Assembly: GCF_964204645.1 (NCBI RefSeq)
Contig: NC_134031.1
Coordinates: 1,836,001 to 1,900,000, forward strand
DNA length: 64,000 nucleotides
DNA from: Tubulanus polymorphus
Taxonomy: Eukaryota > Nemertea > Palaeonemertea > Tubulaniformes > Tubulanidae
Reading direction: 5' to 3'
The first letter of the stretch is position 1. Every line of letters starts with the position of its first letter. The notes beneath the pieces were generated by a model that saw only the letters and a list, made by a program, of their open reading frames with translations, was not told the origin of the DNA and did not search any database. The translations under genes and the position numbers were made by a program. Shown piece after piece: positions 38,066-48,903 of this stretch.

Positions 38066-38970
38066 TGAACTTAGTAAAGTTTGGATCGAAATTCTAGGTT
38101 ATATCGCGGGTTGTTTTAACGAGGTTCCTCTATTTTGATAAACAAGTCTCATCAATTAGGAAATCGAAACTAGTTTTAGCATGTTTTATTTATCAGCTGC
38201 GACTAGTTTCAACCTAGTGATGGTGGTTCATCTATTGTAATATCTGTTTTGTTGTCGATTCCGCCGATGTTTTTGACCTCTCACTGTTAGAACCTTTTTC
38301 TGCCTTGATTCGTGTTCGTTCACCCGTTACTCGGTTTCTTCAACCAAAACGAAATCATTTCAACAAAACGGACGAATAGAAATGTTTGCTGCATGATTAT
38401 AACGATGTAAATAGTAATGCGGTATGTTGGTTTGTTTGGGAAATGATTGAATCCTCCTCTAGATTTAGGTATAGATTATTTAAATGCATTCCATCGAAGA
38501 ATGAGGTGTCGTTTTATGCAGATTACGGAGATTTTTTTATTTCATCGTCCCGAATTTGCTCAGTTGAAAAGAATCATGAATCGAAAAAAAATATCGAATG
38601 AAATTTCACAGGGTTTTAAATTGATAAACGATTTAGCTTCGCACTCAGGTTCGCTGTTAGAGGGTTCGTTTCGAAGACAGTTCAACTTAAAACCTGCGGT
38701 CGACGAATAGTTCTAAAGTTGAAACTGGGGCCAGTTATAGATCAGTTTTAACTTCAACTCGAAGGCTTCACTGGTAATGTTATTACAGCCAAACTGGTTA
38801 AGTCGTCATTGGCTAAGACATCTCTATTTTTGAGTCCCAATTCGTATTTCTAATTCAATTTACTAAGTGTAAGTCGTCATTTTGAAAGAGTCTTCAATAT
38901 AATGATCGTCACAACTATAATGACTTGACTGTATTTAGTACCCAGGGGCTGCAGTTGCTCAAAAGTAAGT

Positions 38971-39174
38971 TAGAGTTAACCAGTGGATAGTTGACATAGT
39001 GATAATCAGACAGGATCCAGTTCCACAGTTCTGAGTTAAGATTTGACCCTGAGTTAACTCATTGAAAATGAACTAATTTGAACTCGGAGTTAACTCTGAC
39101 TCACAACTGTGGAACTGGGTCCTGAACTCCAAGGTTAGAGTTAACCAGTGGATAGTTGACATAGTGGTAATTAA
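38971..39174 (+). mobile_element. Foldback element flanked by 40-bp direct repeats
   Basis: An inner foldback at 39012-39123 has arms AGGATCCAGTTCCACAGTT and AACTGTGGAACTGGGTCCT. On both sides lies a near-identical block, GTTAGAGTTAACCAGTGGAT then AGTTGACATAGTG, at about 38971 and 39132. This is either a tandem host duplication with an insertion or a composite element. Confidence 0.65.
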
Positions 39175-40892
39175 CTGTTCATTGTTACTGTGGTATATAT
39201 CCGCCGGTTATCTTTAACCAACTTCTTAACAATTTTTCGATCAACCCACGTTGAAGCTGATCTCTAGTACTAGCCACGGAAATAGATTTTATTGACTCGG
39301 ATTATCTATGATCAAGTCTTCGTATATAGCGAGATAATCCAGATTAAACTCAGTATAATCCGTAATCCATAATTTGAGCGTGAAATGTTTGTTTGGTTTT
39401 TTGGCCGGGCTTATTGAATTACGTGCATCGTAGAAGATGAAACGAATGATGCAATTAGTAAAATACTTTGATGATGATGATGATGATGAGTAATATATGA
39501 CTGATTGAGTGTCTATAGTTGTACATTTCATCTGCCGTGTAACAAAAATCATTAGCGATGACGATATTTATATTTCTGTATAATAAATGTGTACAATTTG
39601 TGTATTATAGCAAATATCAGATTTATTTTTGTTGTGGTTTCAAGTCTTTGTTTTCTTCAGGTCAGTTTTATAGATTGGGTATCCAAGTTACCCTAAGGGG
39701 TAAATCATCGACCTGGTTGAGAACTACCATAACTTGAATACAGTATGAAATGGATTAGAAATTGATGTTTCAATTCAACATCTGTACTGGTGAGTAACAC
39801 TTATACCAGGTATGAAGGTACTACTAAAATTGACTCCAAACTAGGTTGAAATAGATATTGGTTTATCGACCACCAGGGTATCATTGTGTAGTTTGGTAGG
39901 TTATAAACCCAAAGGTTTTTTCTGTGGAATATGTATAGCTGATCATGAAACTAAACACAGTCCAGTAACTGACTAGACCCAACATTAGCGGCTGTCTGTG
40001 GTAATACATGTACATTGTATTCAGTCACGAGGAATGAAGACTTATATTATAAGAGCTTTTGTTGTGTTGTTTGTGTAACTGGTCACTTAATCATATATAA
40101 CAGTACCTATATGAATTAGCATGACCACTGTATATAATGCATGTAGTATGGCTAAAGCTCCGTTTGGTCATTTTCCAGTTGAAAGATTTTGTATGGATTT
40201 CATATGTTCAGTCTTTTAACCCAGACAGTGAGTTGACTTAGACCATGGGGCACGTGTTGGTCTAAACATCACTTAGGGTGGGAATCCAGGTTGTAGTAGA
40301 TAGCCCAAACACTGAAGTACAAGGGTATAGATGATCAGTCTTATTGGCAAAAACAATGAAATCGCAACTTGGGTGAATTTTCATTCATTTATTCAACTGG
40401 ATTGCAATAGCAATAATTCTATTGTAAGCTTTTAATACAATTCATAACTGGTGACGGCAATCGTTTATATATAGAAACTAACTTCCATTCTTTCTCCAAA
40501 ATACTCGGGTGACATCATAATCAATTAACAACCCAATCTTAATTAACCAACCTTAATTACTTAGTTCGTAAAGCAAACAGATGTGAAGACATATATCATG
40601 TATATACATGTAAGGGTTTGTGTCACAAGTTTAAAAAAGACAACCTGGTTTTTTTTTCCCTTTCGAAAAAGTGGAGTCGGCACAGCACACTCACTCGGCA
40701 AACACTGCATTTCAATAATACAATCATTACGCGCAATAATAGTGAATTACAGTAGACTCTAGGTCTAATAATACTTCCTTAACAATATCAGATAAGTCAA
40801 TAATAGCCCTAGGAGACTTCTGCGGTGAAGCTAAAATTCATTTTACAATTGATTTTTTGAAGTAGCTTTTACATAATTCTTAAAATCAGCGG

Positions 40893-40979
40893 CCAGTTCC
40901 ATTTGTCGACTCTAAAACATTGAAAATGAACTAATCTGTAAAAATGAACTAAACTGTAAAATGTAAGAAGTGGAACTGG
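40893..40979. mobile_element. CCAGTTCCA foldback relative
   Basis: CCAGTTCCA and TGGAACTGG mark the ends, with duplicated TGAAAATGAACTAATCTGTA-type words inside that match the 39012 element. It is about 87 bp and degenerate. Confidence 0.5.
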
Positions 40980-41207
40980 GTTATGTAATAGATGGCGTTT
41001 TTATTTTGTAGGTAAATGCCGAAAAAAATTATCACAGCTTTCGCTCTTAATGAATATCGTTAATGTATTTGATCAGAATCTAGATATAGACTCGGTTTGA
41101 TCGAACTATGAAAGAGCAGTTCCTTACACGAAACTCCTGCATTCATCGAAAATGTAAGGAACGCAATTTCAAGTGAAAATTCACTGAAATTACAATCTAC
41201 TGATAAA

Positions 41208-41600
41208 CTACTGCTTCGGCTGGTTTTTCTCAGAAAACAGAACACCTGTATATTTCCTTCTTATTAGCCAAAATCACTGATGTGGTTTGTATATCGGGGC
41301 TTGCTTGTATAATACAGGATTCTTAAGTAGACAAATTGCCAAAGGGTGATTATAATATTCAGAACAAATTTACTGGCTTTCGATACTTGTTTCAAGTGAA
41401 CAGATACTACTGCTTCCGCTGGTTTTTCTCAGACCAGAACATCTGTATATTTCCTTGTTACTAGCCTATCACTGATGTGGGGCCGTATATCGGGGCTTGC
41501 CTGTACGATACAGGATTCTTAAGAAGACAAATTTCCAAAGGGTGACTATAATATTCAGAACAAATTTACTGGCTTTCGATACTTGTTTCAAGTAAACAGA
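41208..41600 (+). repeat. Tandem duplication, 199-bp offset, two copies
   Basis: The block from CTACTGCTTCGGCTGG to TTCGATACTTGTTTCAAGTG is followed at a 199-bp offset by CTACTGCTTCCGCTGG to TTCGATACTTGTTTCAAGTA. The copies share TATCGGGGCTTGC, ATACAGGATTCTTAAG and ATTCAGAACAAATTTACTGG with few differences, so the duplication is recent. Confidence 0.8.
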
Positions 41601-42140
41601 TTAGCTGAGATGTGTTAGTTTCGGACAATATAGAAATACTCGTCGCCTAAAAACAACACAAACAAATTATGAGTAAAATAAACACTTTTCAAAATCAGCA
41701 GCAGCACCTTTATGTGTGGAAAGTGTGGGTTTCATGGCGGACGGAATTTCTGGATCACAGATCATTAAATAACAATAATAATTATTATATAATAGTAATA
41801 ATAATAATAATACATGTACAACCTTCATTTTCAATCAGCTCCAATTCAAAACTGGATCCCGGATTTTTTAAAACTATTTACATATGGAAAAAATATCTAT
41901 ATGTGAAATATTTATATCAGAAAAATCGTTAATACAATCGATATATACAAAACAACGGACAAACTAAATACAGATATAAACCTATTTATTTCAATGACAC
42001 GATGGTTAGAGTCGACTTTGAAAAACGAAAAAAAAAAATCATCTGGAATTAAAACATTAAAGCAAAACAATAAACTTGTGTCAATCGCGAGAAAATTGCC
42101 GTGCAAAATCGATACTGTCGGTTTATCGTTATATCAGCAG

Positions 42141-42146
42141 TTTATT
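42141..42146 (-). terminator. Candidate poly(A) signal of the tektin-like gene
   Basis: The plus strand TTTATT here is AATAAA on the minus strand, about 260 bp after the stop. Another candidate lies near 41983. The choice is uncertain. Confidence 0.35.
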
Positions 42147-42404
42147 TTTCGAACGGAACGTAAAAAAATTCTTCAGAAAAACGAAGACTTTAAACTACGG
42201 AAAAAGAAGCAATTTTTTTCGCGAGAGGCGAAAAATGTATGTACAAAAATACGATTTCAAAAAATTAATCGAAATCGCAAGATTTTTAGATTTTTTTCAA
42301 AAGTTTTCAATTACTTTGCGTGAATGAAATATTCAGCGAGTTTTCAAACAAAAAAAAAAAGAAACCAAAATGAAAGTAGATATTTTAAAGTAGAATCGTG
42401 TTTT

Positions 42405-45400
42405 CTAAACGGTGGCGCCCATACTCCATCGATGTCCGGATTTATTACGACGTAGACGCACGACGCTGGAATCGATATCCTGAGCGATTCGTTTATCTCG
42501 TAGATTATCTTTCAGTCGTAGATGAGCGAGTTTCAATAGACCGATGTTCTGACTGGTCGCAGTCAATGATTCCAACAGTCCATTACCACCCTATAATAGA
42601 CAAAAATACGCTCGATCTATCGGAATCTCAATGTTTCAGGTAACAGCGTGGCCATTCTCGTACTGATTCTTACCTGAATCACCTGCTGAGCCTCTGGTAA
42701 CTGATTTCCGGGATGACGTTGAAATACTCTAATAATCGGTCGATTTAAACGCTCTCTATTGACGAGATCGGAACTAGAAACCGGACCCTGAAATATCAAT
42801 CAGTATCGGTTACAATCAATGATTCCCGGCCCCCGGGTTCGAATCAGAGGTGATTTAACTTACCAGTGAAATATTACGAGCTTTCTCCGTAGTGTCGAAC
42901 CAGCGTTGAGCTCGGTGAATAGCATGGCGGTTCTCTCCAGCGCTTACTGATAAATGTTGCTGAGAAAATAAAAAAGAATGAAATATTTAAATGCTAAATA
43001 AAATTCCCTGATATTTCGCTGATATTCAGCGGTTTAGGTGATGTTTGTTCAACACTTACTCGAAGGGTTTCTGTTTCGGCTATTTTCTGGATCAGACCGT
43101 CGTTCACAGATTTGTGCGCCGCTTTCTGCAGACGTTCGGTTTTCTCGATCGCTTCGTTGAGATCGATTCTCAACATCTGAGATCTCTGACGGGCGTCGCG
43201 CGCTTCGTGCAGCGCCTGATCGGCCTCGGGACTGTACGAACCGAGCGGATCGACGGTCATATCGCGAGCAGTCTTCGATCCGCTCGCAGACATCCCCGAC
43301 CCGTTACGATCGGCCCTCGCGCTCAGCGATCCACTCGTACTTTTAAACAACGTATTACGCGTATTACGGTTGGCGTTTGCGGATTGTGATTTCATCGCGT
43401 GACAGATGAGATCGAGAACTCGAGATCGTTCTTGTAAACATGTCGCTAGTCGTTTACGAGCGTTATCCAATACCTGTAAATAAAATCAAACTTTCAAAAA
43501 AAATTTCAAAAAAACTTTTAACTTTCAAAAAATCAAACTTTCAGCTTCATTCAACAAATGAACTACCGGTAATAACTTATTTCAAATTCAACTGTCAATT
43601 TGGGGCTTGATCCCTTGTTAAAACTTGGACACATTAATTCTAGGTTACAAGCGTAGAATGTGTATTGAAAGTCATTTTAGGGAAATAGGACATTTGAAAA
43701 GAAAGTTTTCGGTTTCTCGGTCTATTCAACATTATGTTCAGCCTAAAGGCTGTGGGCTGTATAGAAAACAGCCGAAGGTATTTAGTCCTAAAAAAGGGCA
43801 CTTTCAAGAAGGGAAATAGATTTTTATTTCATTCTATCAAATGTTCATTACCAACTTCAGTGATTAGTAAGAATGATATGATTTCATGATGTAATGAAAG
43901 TAGAAGCTGAAGTGAAACCGGACCCCTGCACGCCCACCCGCCCGTCGTGGAACCGGACACCTGCACGCCCACCCGCCCGTCGTTGAACCGGACACCTGCA
44001 CGCCCACCCACCCGTCGTGGAACCGGACACCCGCACGCCCGCCCGTCGTTGAACCAGACACCTGCACGCCCGCCCACCCGTCGTTGAACCGGACACCCGC
44101 ATGCCCGTCGTGGAACCGGACATCTGCACGCCCACCCGCCCGTCGTGGAACCGGACACCTGCACGCCCACCCGCCCGTCATTGAACCGGACACCCGCACG
44201 CCCGCCCGTCATTGAACCAGACACCTGCACGCCCGCCTGCCCGTCGTCGTCCCGAACAGTAAAATGATTAATGTTTATACCTGTAATTGTTGTTGTACGA
44301 GGCGTAACTGTGCTTCCAATACACGCTTTAAATTCAGTAAATGTTGCCGTTCAGCGCTTAACAAATCATCAGCTCCGTCGGTATCCTGAAAAACAACAGA
44401 CCGACTTCATTTAAAATTCGCACACTTTTTCATTCAGAGATTCACCTCACGATTTGACTCCGGAACCAACTTCTTATGAATACTTCTTGGACTATACCTC
44501 ACTAGGCTATAACTCATATCATCATATCATATTCATTTCCCGAATAATTTACATCAATACATAATGAATTACTCAATTGCAGACCACAATCATTAACAGG
44601 AAAAAATTAAGAGTCCAGCGATGCTTCAACTCAATTCCATTTTCAAAACTGATTATTATGTATCCTGATCTTATCTGAGGATACAAAACTGAAAGTTAAG
44701 AGAGCACTTTTCACTGCACATATAATCCATATAGCAATTAGCGTTTGACTAATGAATATAATTAAACGATAATTGATTTTAAACTGTCAGTTGAATTAAC
44801 GAATGAATGAATAATAGATTACATGACAGCGACTGCAGCTACTGGTTTCATTTGATACTCGTGCAGTAGAGCAGTTTAGATTTCATACCGACGACATTCA
44901 TTGATCGAGCCAGGAATTCAAACCGACTGTGTGAAGTACAGTAAATACCGCCACAAACTGGCACCGGTAAAAATCAACAACAAAAAGAATATCCGAGTTA
45001 AAGATCGGAAAATAAGTAAGGAAGTAAAATAGTGATTGTAAATTGATCCATAATTGAGACGGTAAAATTTGTCAGAGTTAAACAAAAGTCATAGGAACTC
45101 GATCAGAATTATCCTTAATTTCTATAGTTGCACACATCGAAGCGGCAGTAAATAATAAATATGACTTTTGTTGATTGTCGGCAGCGATGTGTCAATAATT
45201 CAACGATCTACGACGCAATGTCCCAAGAGTTGATTAAAGCATAACCAGTTTCTATCAGCGGTTGAAATATCGTTCATATTTAATAATAGCCACAGAACTC
45301 GAATGTAAACAGATATTTCGCGAGCGTTTATAGGTAACTCGTCGGTCCTCGGCTGCTAATAGCAACCGAGGACAAATGGACCACTCGACAACCTCGTTTC

Positions 45401-48189
45401 CCAGCAACTACATCCTTTTGACAACTCGTGCTAAAAATATTATCGGCAATTCTGATTGAAAAGTTTACATTTAGTCGACACGTATTCGCGAAGTGCTTGA
45501 ATATATGTCTGAGAACTGAGATTTGAATTCAAACAGAAAATTGTTATCAGTGTTTCAAGAGTCCAGCTCAATTGATACTACCACTTTTTGAAATCGAATC
45601 AAATTCTAAACAGCGCAAACACATTAGCTCAAAGACTAACTGTGTTAACACGGGATTCTCGGCTAACGAAGTACCGGTATTTGTGTGGTACTGAATATGT
45701 CAAAATAAAGCGCTTCCAGAGCGAGTTCTTGATACAGCCCTGCCTCGAGTAATCTAACCGTATGAACACCGCTGCCAAGTAAGTTCCTCTCTGTCCTGTT
45801 AGTAACCCCTCTGTTTGGAAGTGATGAAATGAATCCAGTTTATGCAGCTCGATTGATTCTGGTTGCACACTTTCTGCTACTTATCGATTTAATAAGTGAT
45901 AATTAATTGTATTACAGTTGACTTCACGGGCAACAGAAGGTTTACAGCGAGTTCAAGCAGGATTAATTTACGACGGTGGTTTCATGTCGTTGTTCGAGGC
46001 AGGAAATGAATCGATATCGGTGAAAGTCTCATAATTCCTACTTACAGCGCGCGCTGTTACTGCTGCTTCAGGTTAGGCCTACCTAACACGGATCTATTGC
46101 CTTACTCTATTAAACCCATGCCAGGAACCAGTTCCACAACTAGTACCGCATTCAATTCTAGGGTCTGATTTAGGGAGGGGTACATATCACATGATAACAA
46201 GGGCACCGCGAAAGAAAGCTCATCAGAAAACATAAGCCTAACTCTTTTGAATGACAGAGAATAAGCGCATGGAATCTAAACTTTTATAGGCATCGGTTTG
46301 ATATTGTGCCATAAGAAATAGGGCAACTGGACATGGATCAACTGGACATGGATCAACTGGACATGGATCAACTCGACATGGATCAACTCGACATGGATCA
46401 ACTGGATCAAATATATATCCTTTTTGACAGGGGGCACAAAATATTCTCAAACTACAAATGCAAAATTTAAAAAAATGCCAGGGTTTCTTAAAAAGGCAAA
46501 ATCACCCAAACAGGTTGTTAATTCAATTCAGCAATGCATCGAAAAGGTTAAAAAAACTTGCACGGTGTCTCAGACAATAATAGTTCTTTGACAGAACTCA
46601 CAGTTAACAGTATTATTCCCAGTCTATACGATTAACACAAAGCGAATGACATTTAAATACAGACTTTATCAACTAAACCGTGGCCTACACACTGAACTGA
46701 ACCGTTATTAAACCTACTCAATTCACTGAACTCCTACGGCTTTAATACAGTAGCACTGTTTTCACAGTAGGCCTAACTGTGTTATTAGTCCTCCAGAAAG
46801 CTATCAATCAAAATCGCAATTTTACGATTGTAACTCCAATCTATCAATCAATTAATTCATTCCGTCAATGCATTCATTTTGTAATTAAAAATCTAACCCA
46901 CCGGGCAAAAATTCATAATTAAATAAAAATTGATTTTTACTAAATTCATCAATGATTAACTATAGGCCTTGTTTCTAGCCTCAAAACTCTTGCAAAAGGT
47001 TGATATTTTCTTTTCAATTGTAGATTCAATTCTTACAAGGTATAAACTCAGTTAAAATTTGGAACGATTTGATATGATTCCCGCTAGCCCAGTGCAGCCT
47101 ATCTTATTAGCAAACTTTATTTGATTATTCTACGTTTGGAATTGAGATTTGATATGAACTGAATCAATAGGCCCTATACTGGAAACTTGAAGAAGAATTG
47201 TAAACATGTTCAGCTCTGTAGATAAACCTCATAGGCCTCTAGGCCCAATCGATCATATTCTAATAAGGTGCCTTAGCTTTGAGATTATCAAACCATAAAT
47301 CAAAGCCTATTCTACAAAAATATTCCATAGTTCTAGTCTTTATTGGGTATTCGGCGATCTGAGGCTATGTTGTTATAAACACAAGACCTGCATGTGTGTC
47401 AAACAGTGTGACACATTGAGGCCCCCTGTGCCTTATAATTGTCCTCAAAGGCCAATAGGCCAATATAGTGACAAGACAAACTTCTTCGTTTCCGGACTTT
47501 CGTCTGCACAAATATTAAGCTATAATCTCAAAAATAATTTCTCCAACAGTCATTCAAAATCATTCATATAGGCCTACTTCAGTAAATTTTGAAATGCAAG
47601 AAAAATAATCATAACTTAACATTAAATAAAAATAATTCTAAAAGAAAAAGATTAGGCCTATAGGCCTATTATATAATTTCTTGGAATATAAACTTTAAAA
47701 AAGAAAGTTTTTAACTTAAATAAAAATGATTTTCTATTATCTAATCTTTGAAAACTAGCTTAAAATGTCAACTTGATTAATCTTCGATCAGAAGTCTCCA
47801 CGTACCTTTTCTCTACTTGGCCTGGTGGTTCGTATTTCGCTACTTTCACGGTTCAGTTGTAAATCTTTACGCTTGTGTTCGAGCGCTTTCTCCAGCGATT
47901 CTCTACCGCGCGTCAGCGATTTTATCTCCTCGTTTGTTTCCAGTAAACTTTCTCGCAGTCTCCCGACGACGGCCCGCGCCTCTCGGAAATATCGATGAGC
48001 TTCCACATTGCTCAACTCGATCAAAGTTTCTCGCAGATGCGGTAGCGGGTCTTGAACGCGTCCTATATCGCAGTTTTTATCGCTTCGTCCGACGACGGTT
48101 TGAGAAAGTTTTATGTCTTTTATCGTGGAATTTTTCCAGTTCTGAGGCCCGATAGTTGCGGTCCCGAGCGGGACAGTTTTCATTGCCAT
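42405..48189 (-). CDS. Tektin-like coiled-coil protein (CCDC105/TEKTL1-like)
   Basis: Six minus-strand exons (48189-47806, 44385-44281, 43473-43060, 42959-42864, 42787-42674, 42590-42405) are all phase 0 and join to 432 codons plus TAG. The start ATG opens [14 protein letters not shown]. The chain is mostly coiled coil with tektin-like order: [40 protein letters not shown], then [28 protein letters not shown], a [19 protein letters not shown] helix, and a [20 protein letters not shown] segment. An RxxRP word followed by [10 protein letters not shown] is where tektins and tektin-like proteins have their RP-containing hinge. The family forms filaments inside ciliary doublet microtubules, so expression in sperm or ciliated cells is expected. 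The exon model is firm; the specific name is a judgement from memory of the family. Confidence 0.8.
43917..44246 (-). repeat. 35-bp GC-rich minisatellite, about nine units
   Basis: Unit in plus orientation: GTCGTGGAACCGGACACCTG then CACGCCCACCCGCCC. Some units are shorter by internal deletion. It lies in the intron between exons 2 and 3 of the tektin-like gene. Open minus-strand frames of 83-133 codons are repeat artefacts. Confidence 0.9.
44386..47805 (-). other. First intron of the tektin-like gene
   Basis: A 3.4-kb AT-rich intron with a 15-bp minisatellite near 46.3 kb and several TAGGCCTA palindromes (46.07-47.67 kb). No other exon is seen. Confidence 0.7.
46325..46409 (+). repeat. 15-bp minisatellite, about 5.5 copies
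   Basis: Unit AACTGGACATGGATC, with a C/G switch (AACTCGACATGGATC) in later copies. The minus strand is open, with a five-residue [10 protein letters not shown] repeat, but there is no gene context. Confidence 0.85.
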
Positions 48190-48903
48190 TTTCGATTATA
48201 TTTCCATCAGCTGTCGCGCTCGGATATCGCCGGATTGTGACAGATCGAGTTAGCGTTGTTACTGTTTCCCCAGCGACGCCCTCCGACGATCGCTTCCGGG
48301 TCAAAATCCTCGCTCGCTGATTGGCTGATCGCAGTCAAAATGGTGGTCATCAACCAGGAAATCGAGAAAAGTCATCGAATTCTACACGATTTCTAGACTT
48401 TTAATTGTGAAGTCCGAATAATACAGGGCATCGATTTACCAGAAAGCTATCACCAAATCATATAGTTTATCTGAAATGGCTTTTTATAGACTGTCATAGT
48501 CAATAAACCGCTAAAACAACCGGTTTAACAGACGATTCACATCATCCGTATTTAACGCGAGCCCATCAGGAGCTAGCGCCGTCTACTATTGAATTCATTA
48601 TTCTACTCAATTTTTTTGAAAGTGACTTCTGCAGTTGCGAATTCAGATTTTCCGAGCAAGATAAATAATATCAATTGTCTCATGAGTCCAAGTTTCAATT
48701 TATTACTTGAGCCATTTTGCTTCAATAAAGCAATAATTTGATTGAATTTGAGGCGTTGAGAGAGACCGCCACTGACGAAATGACGTCATCAGTGGAAACT
48801 TCCTGGTCTCGGGGAATCCGGATGTGTTTGACGTTAGCTCCCGAATATATTTTTGACAGGCCGCGGTGACGACGGATTGATAATAAAAAAATTCGGCGAC
48901 GCG
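48190..48903. promoter_or_regulatory. Divergent promoter region, tektin-like (-) and phostensin-like (+) genes
   Basis: About 710 bp separate the two start codons, which point away from each other. An inverted CCAAT box (ATTGG) lies at 48320-48324 in a GC-richer patch (48.19-48.35 kb) next to the tektin-like start. On the other side TATATTTTTGACAG, ending at 48859, could be a splice acceptor or a TATA-like element for the plus-strand gene. Shared regulation is possible but not shown. Confidence 0.45.

Larger units (their letters stand above)
35962..42404. other. Repeat-rich intergenic region between RAB14 and the tektin-like gene
   Basis: No protein-coding exon is supported. The stretch holds a 34-bp tandem repeat (36317-36415), a TAACGAAC repeat in reverse (near 38.0 kb), a foldback flanked by direct repeats (38971-39174), a (GATGAT)n run (39470-39489), another foldback (40893-40979), a 199-bp tandem duplication (41208-41600) and AT-rich sequence at 41.7-42.4 kb. 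The lysine-rich ORFs at 41994-42327 are AT-bias artefacts. Confidence 0.5.

Noticed and set aside
41994-42327. Lysine/phenylalanine-rich ORFs of 83 and 109 codons
   Set aside because: AT-rich low-complexity DNA at the 3' side of the tektin-like gene; no domains, and two frames are equally open.
43829-44230. Overlapping minus-strand ORFs of 83-133 codons rich in Gly/Val/Arg
   Set aside because: They are translations of the 35-bp minisatellite in different frames, within an intron of the tektin-like gene.
48240-48350. RFX X-box for a ciliary gene promoter
   Set aside because: GTTGTTACTGTTTCC-like words do not fit GTNRCC-N(0-3)-RGYAAC closely enough; only the CCAAT box was kept.
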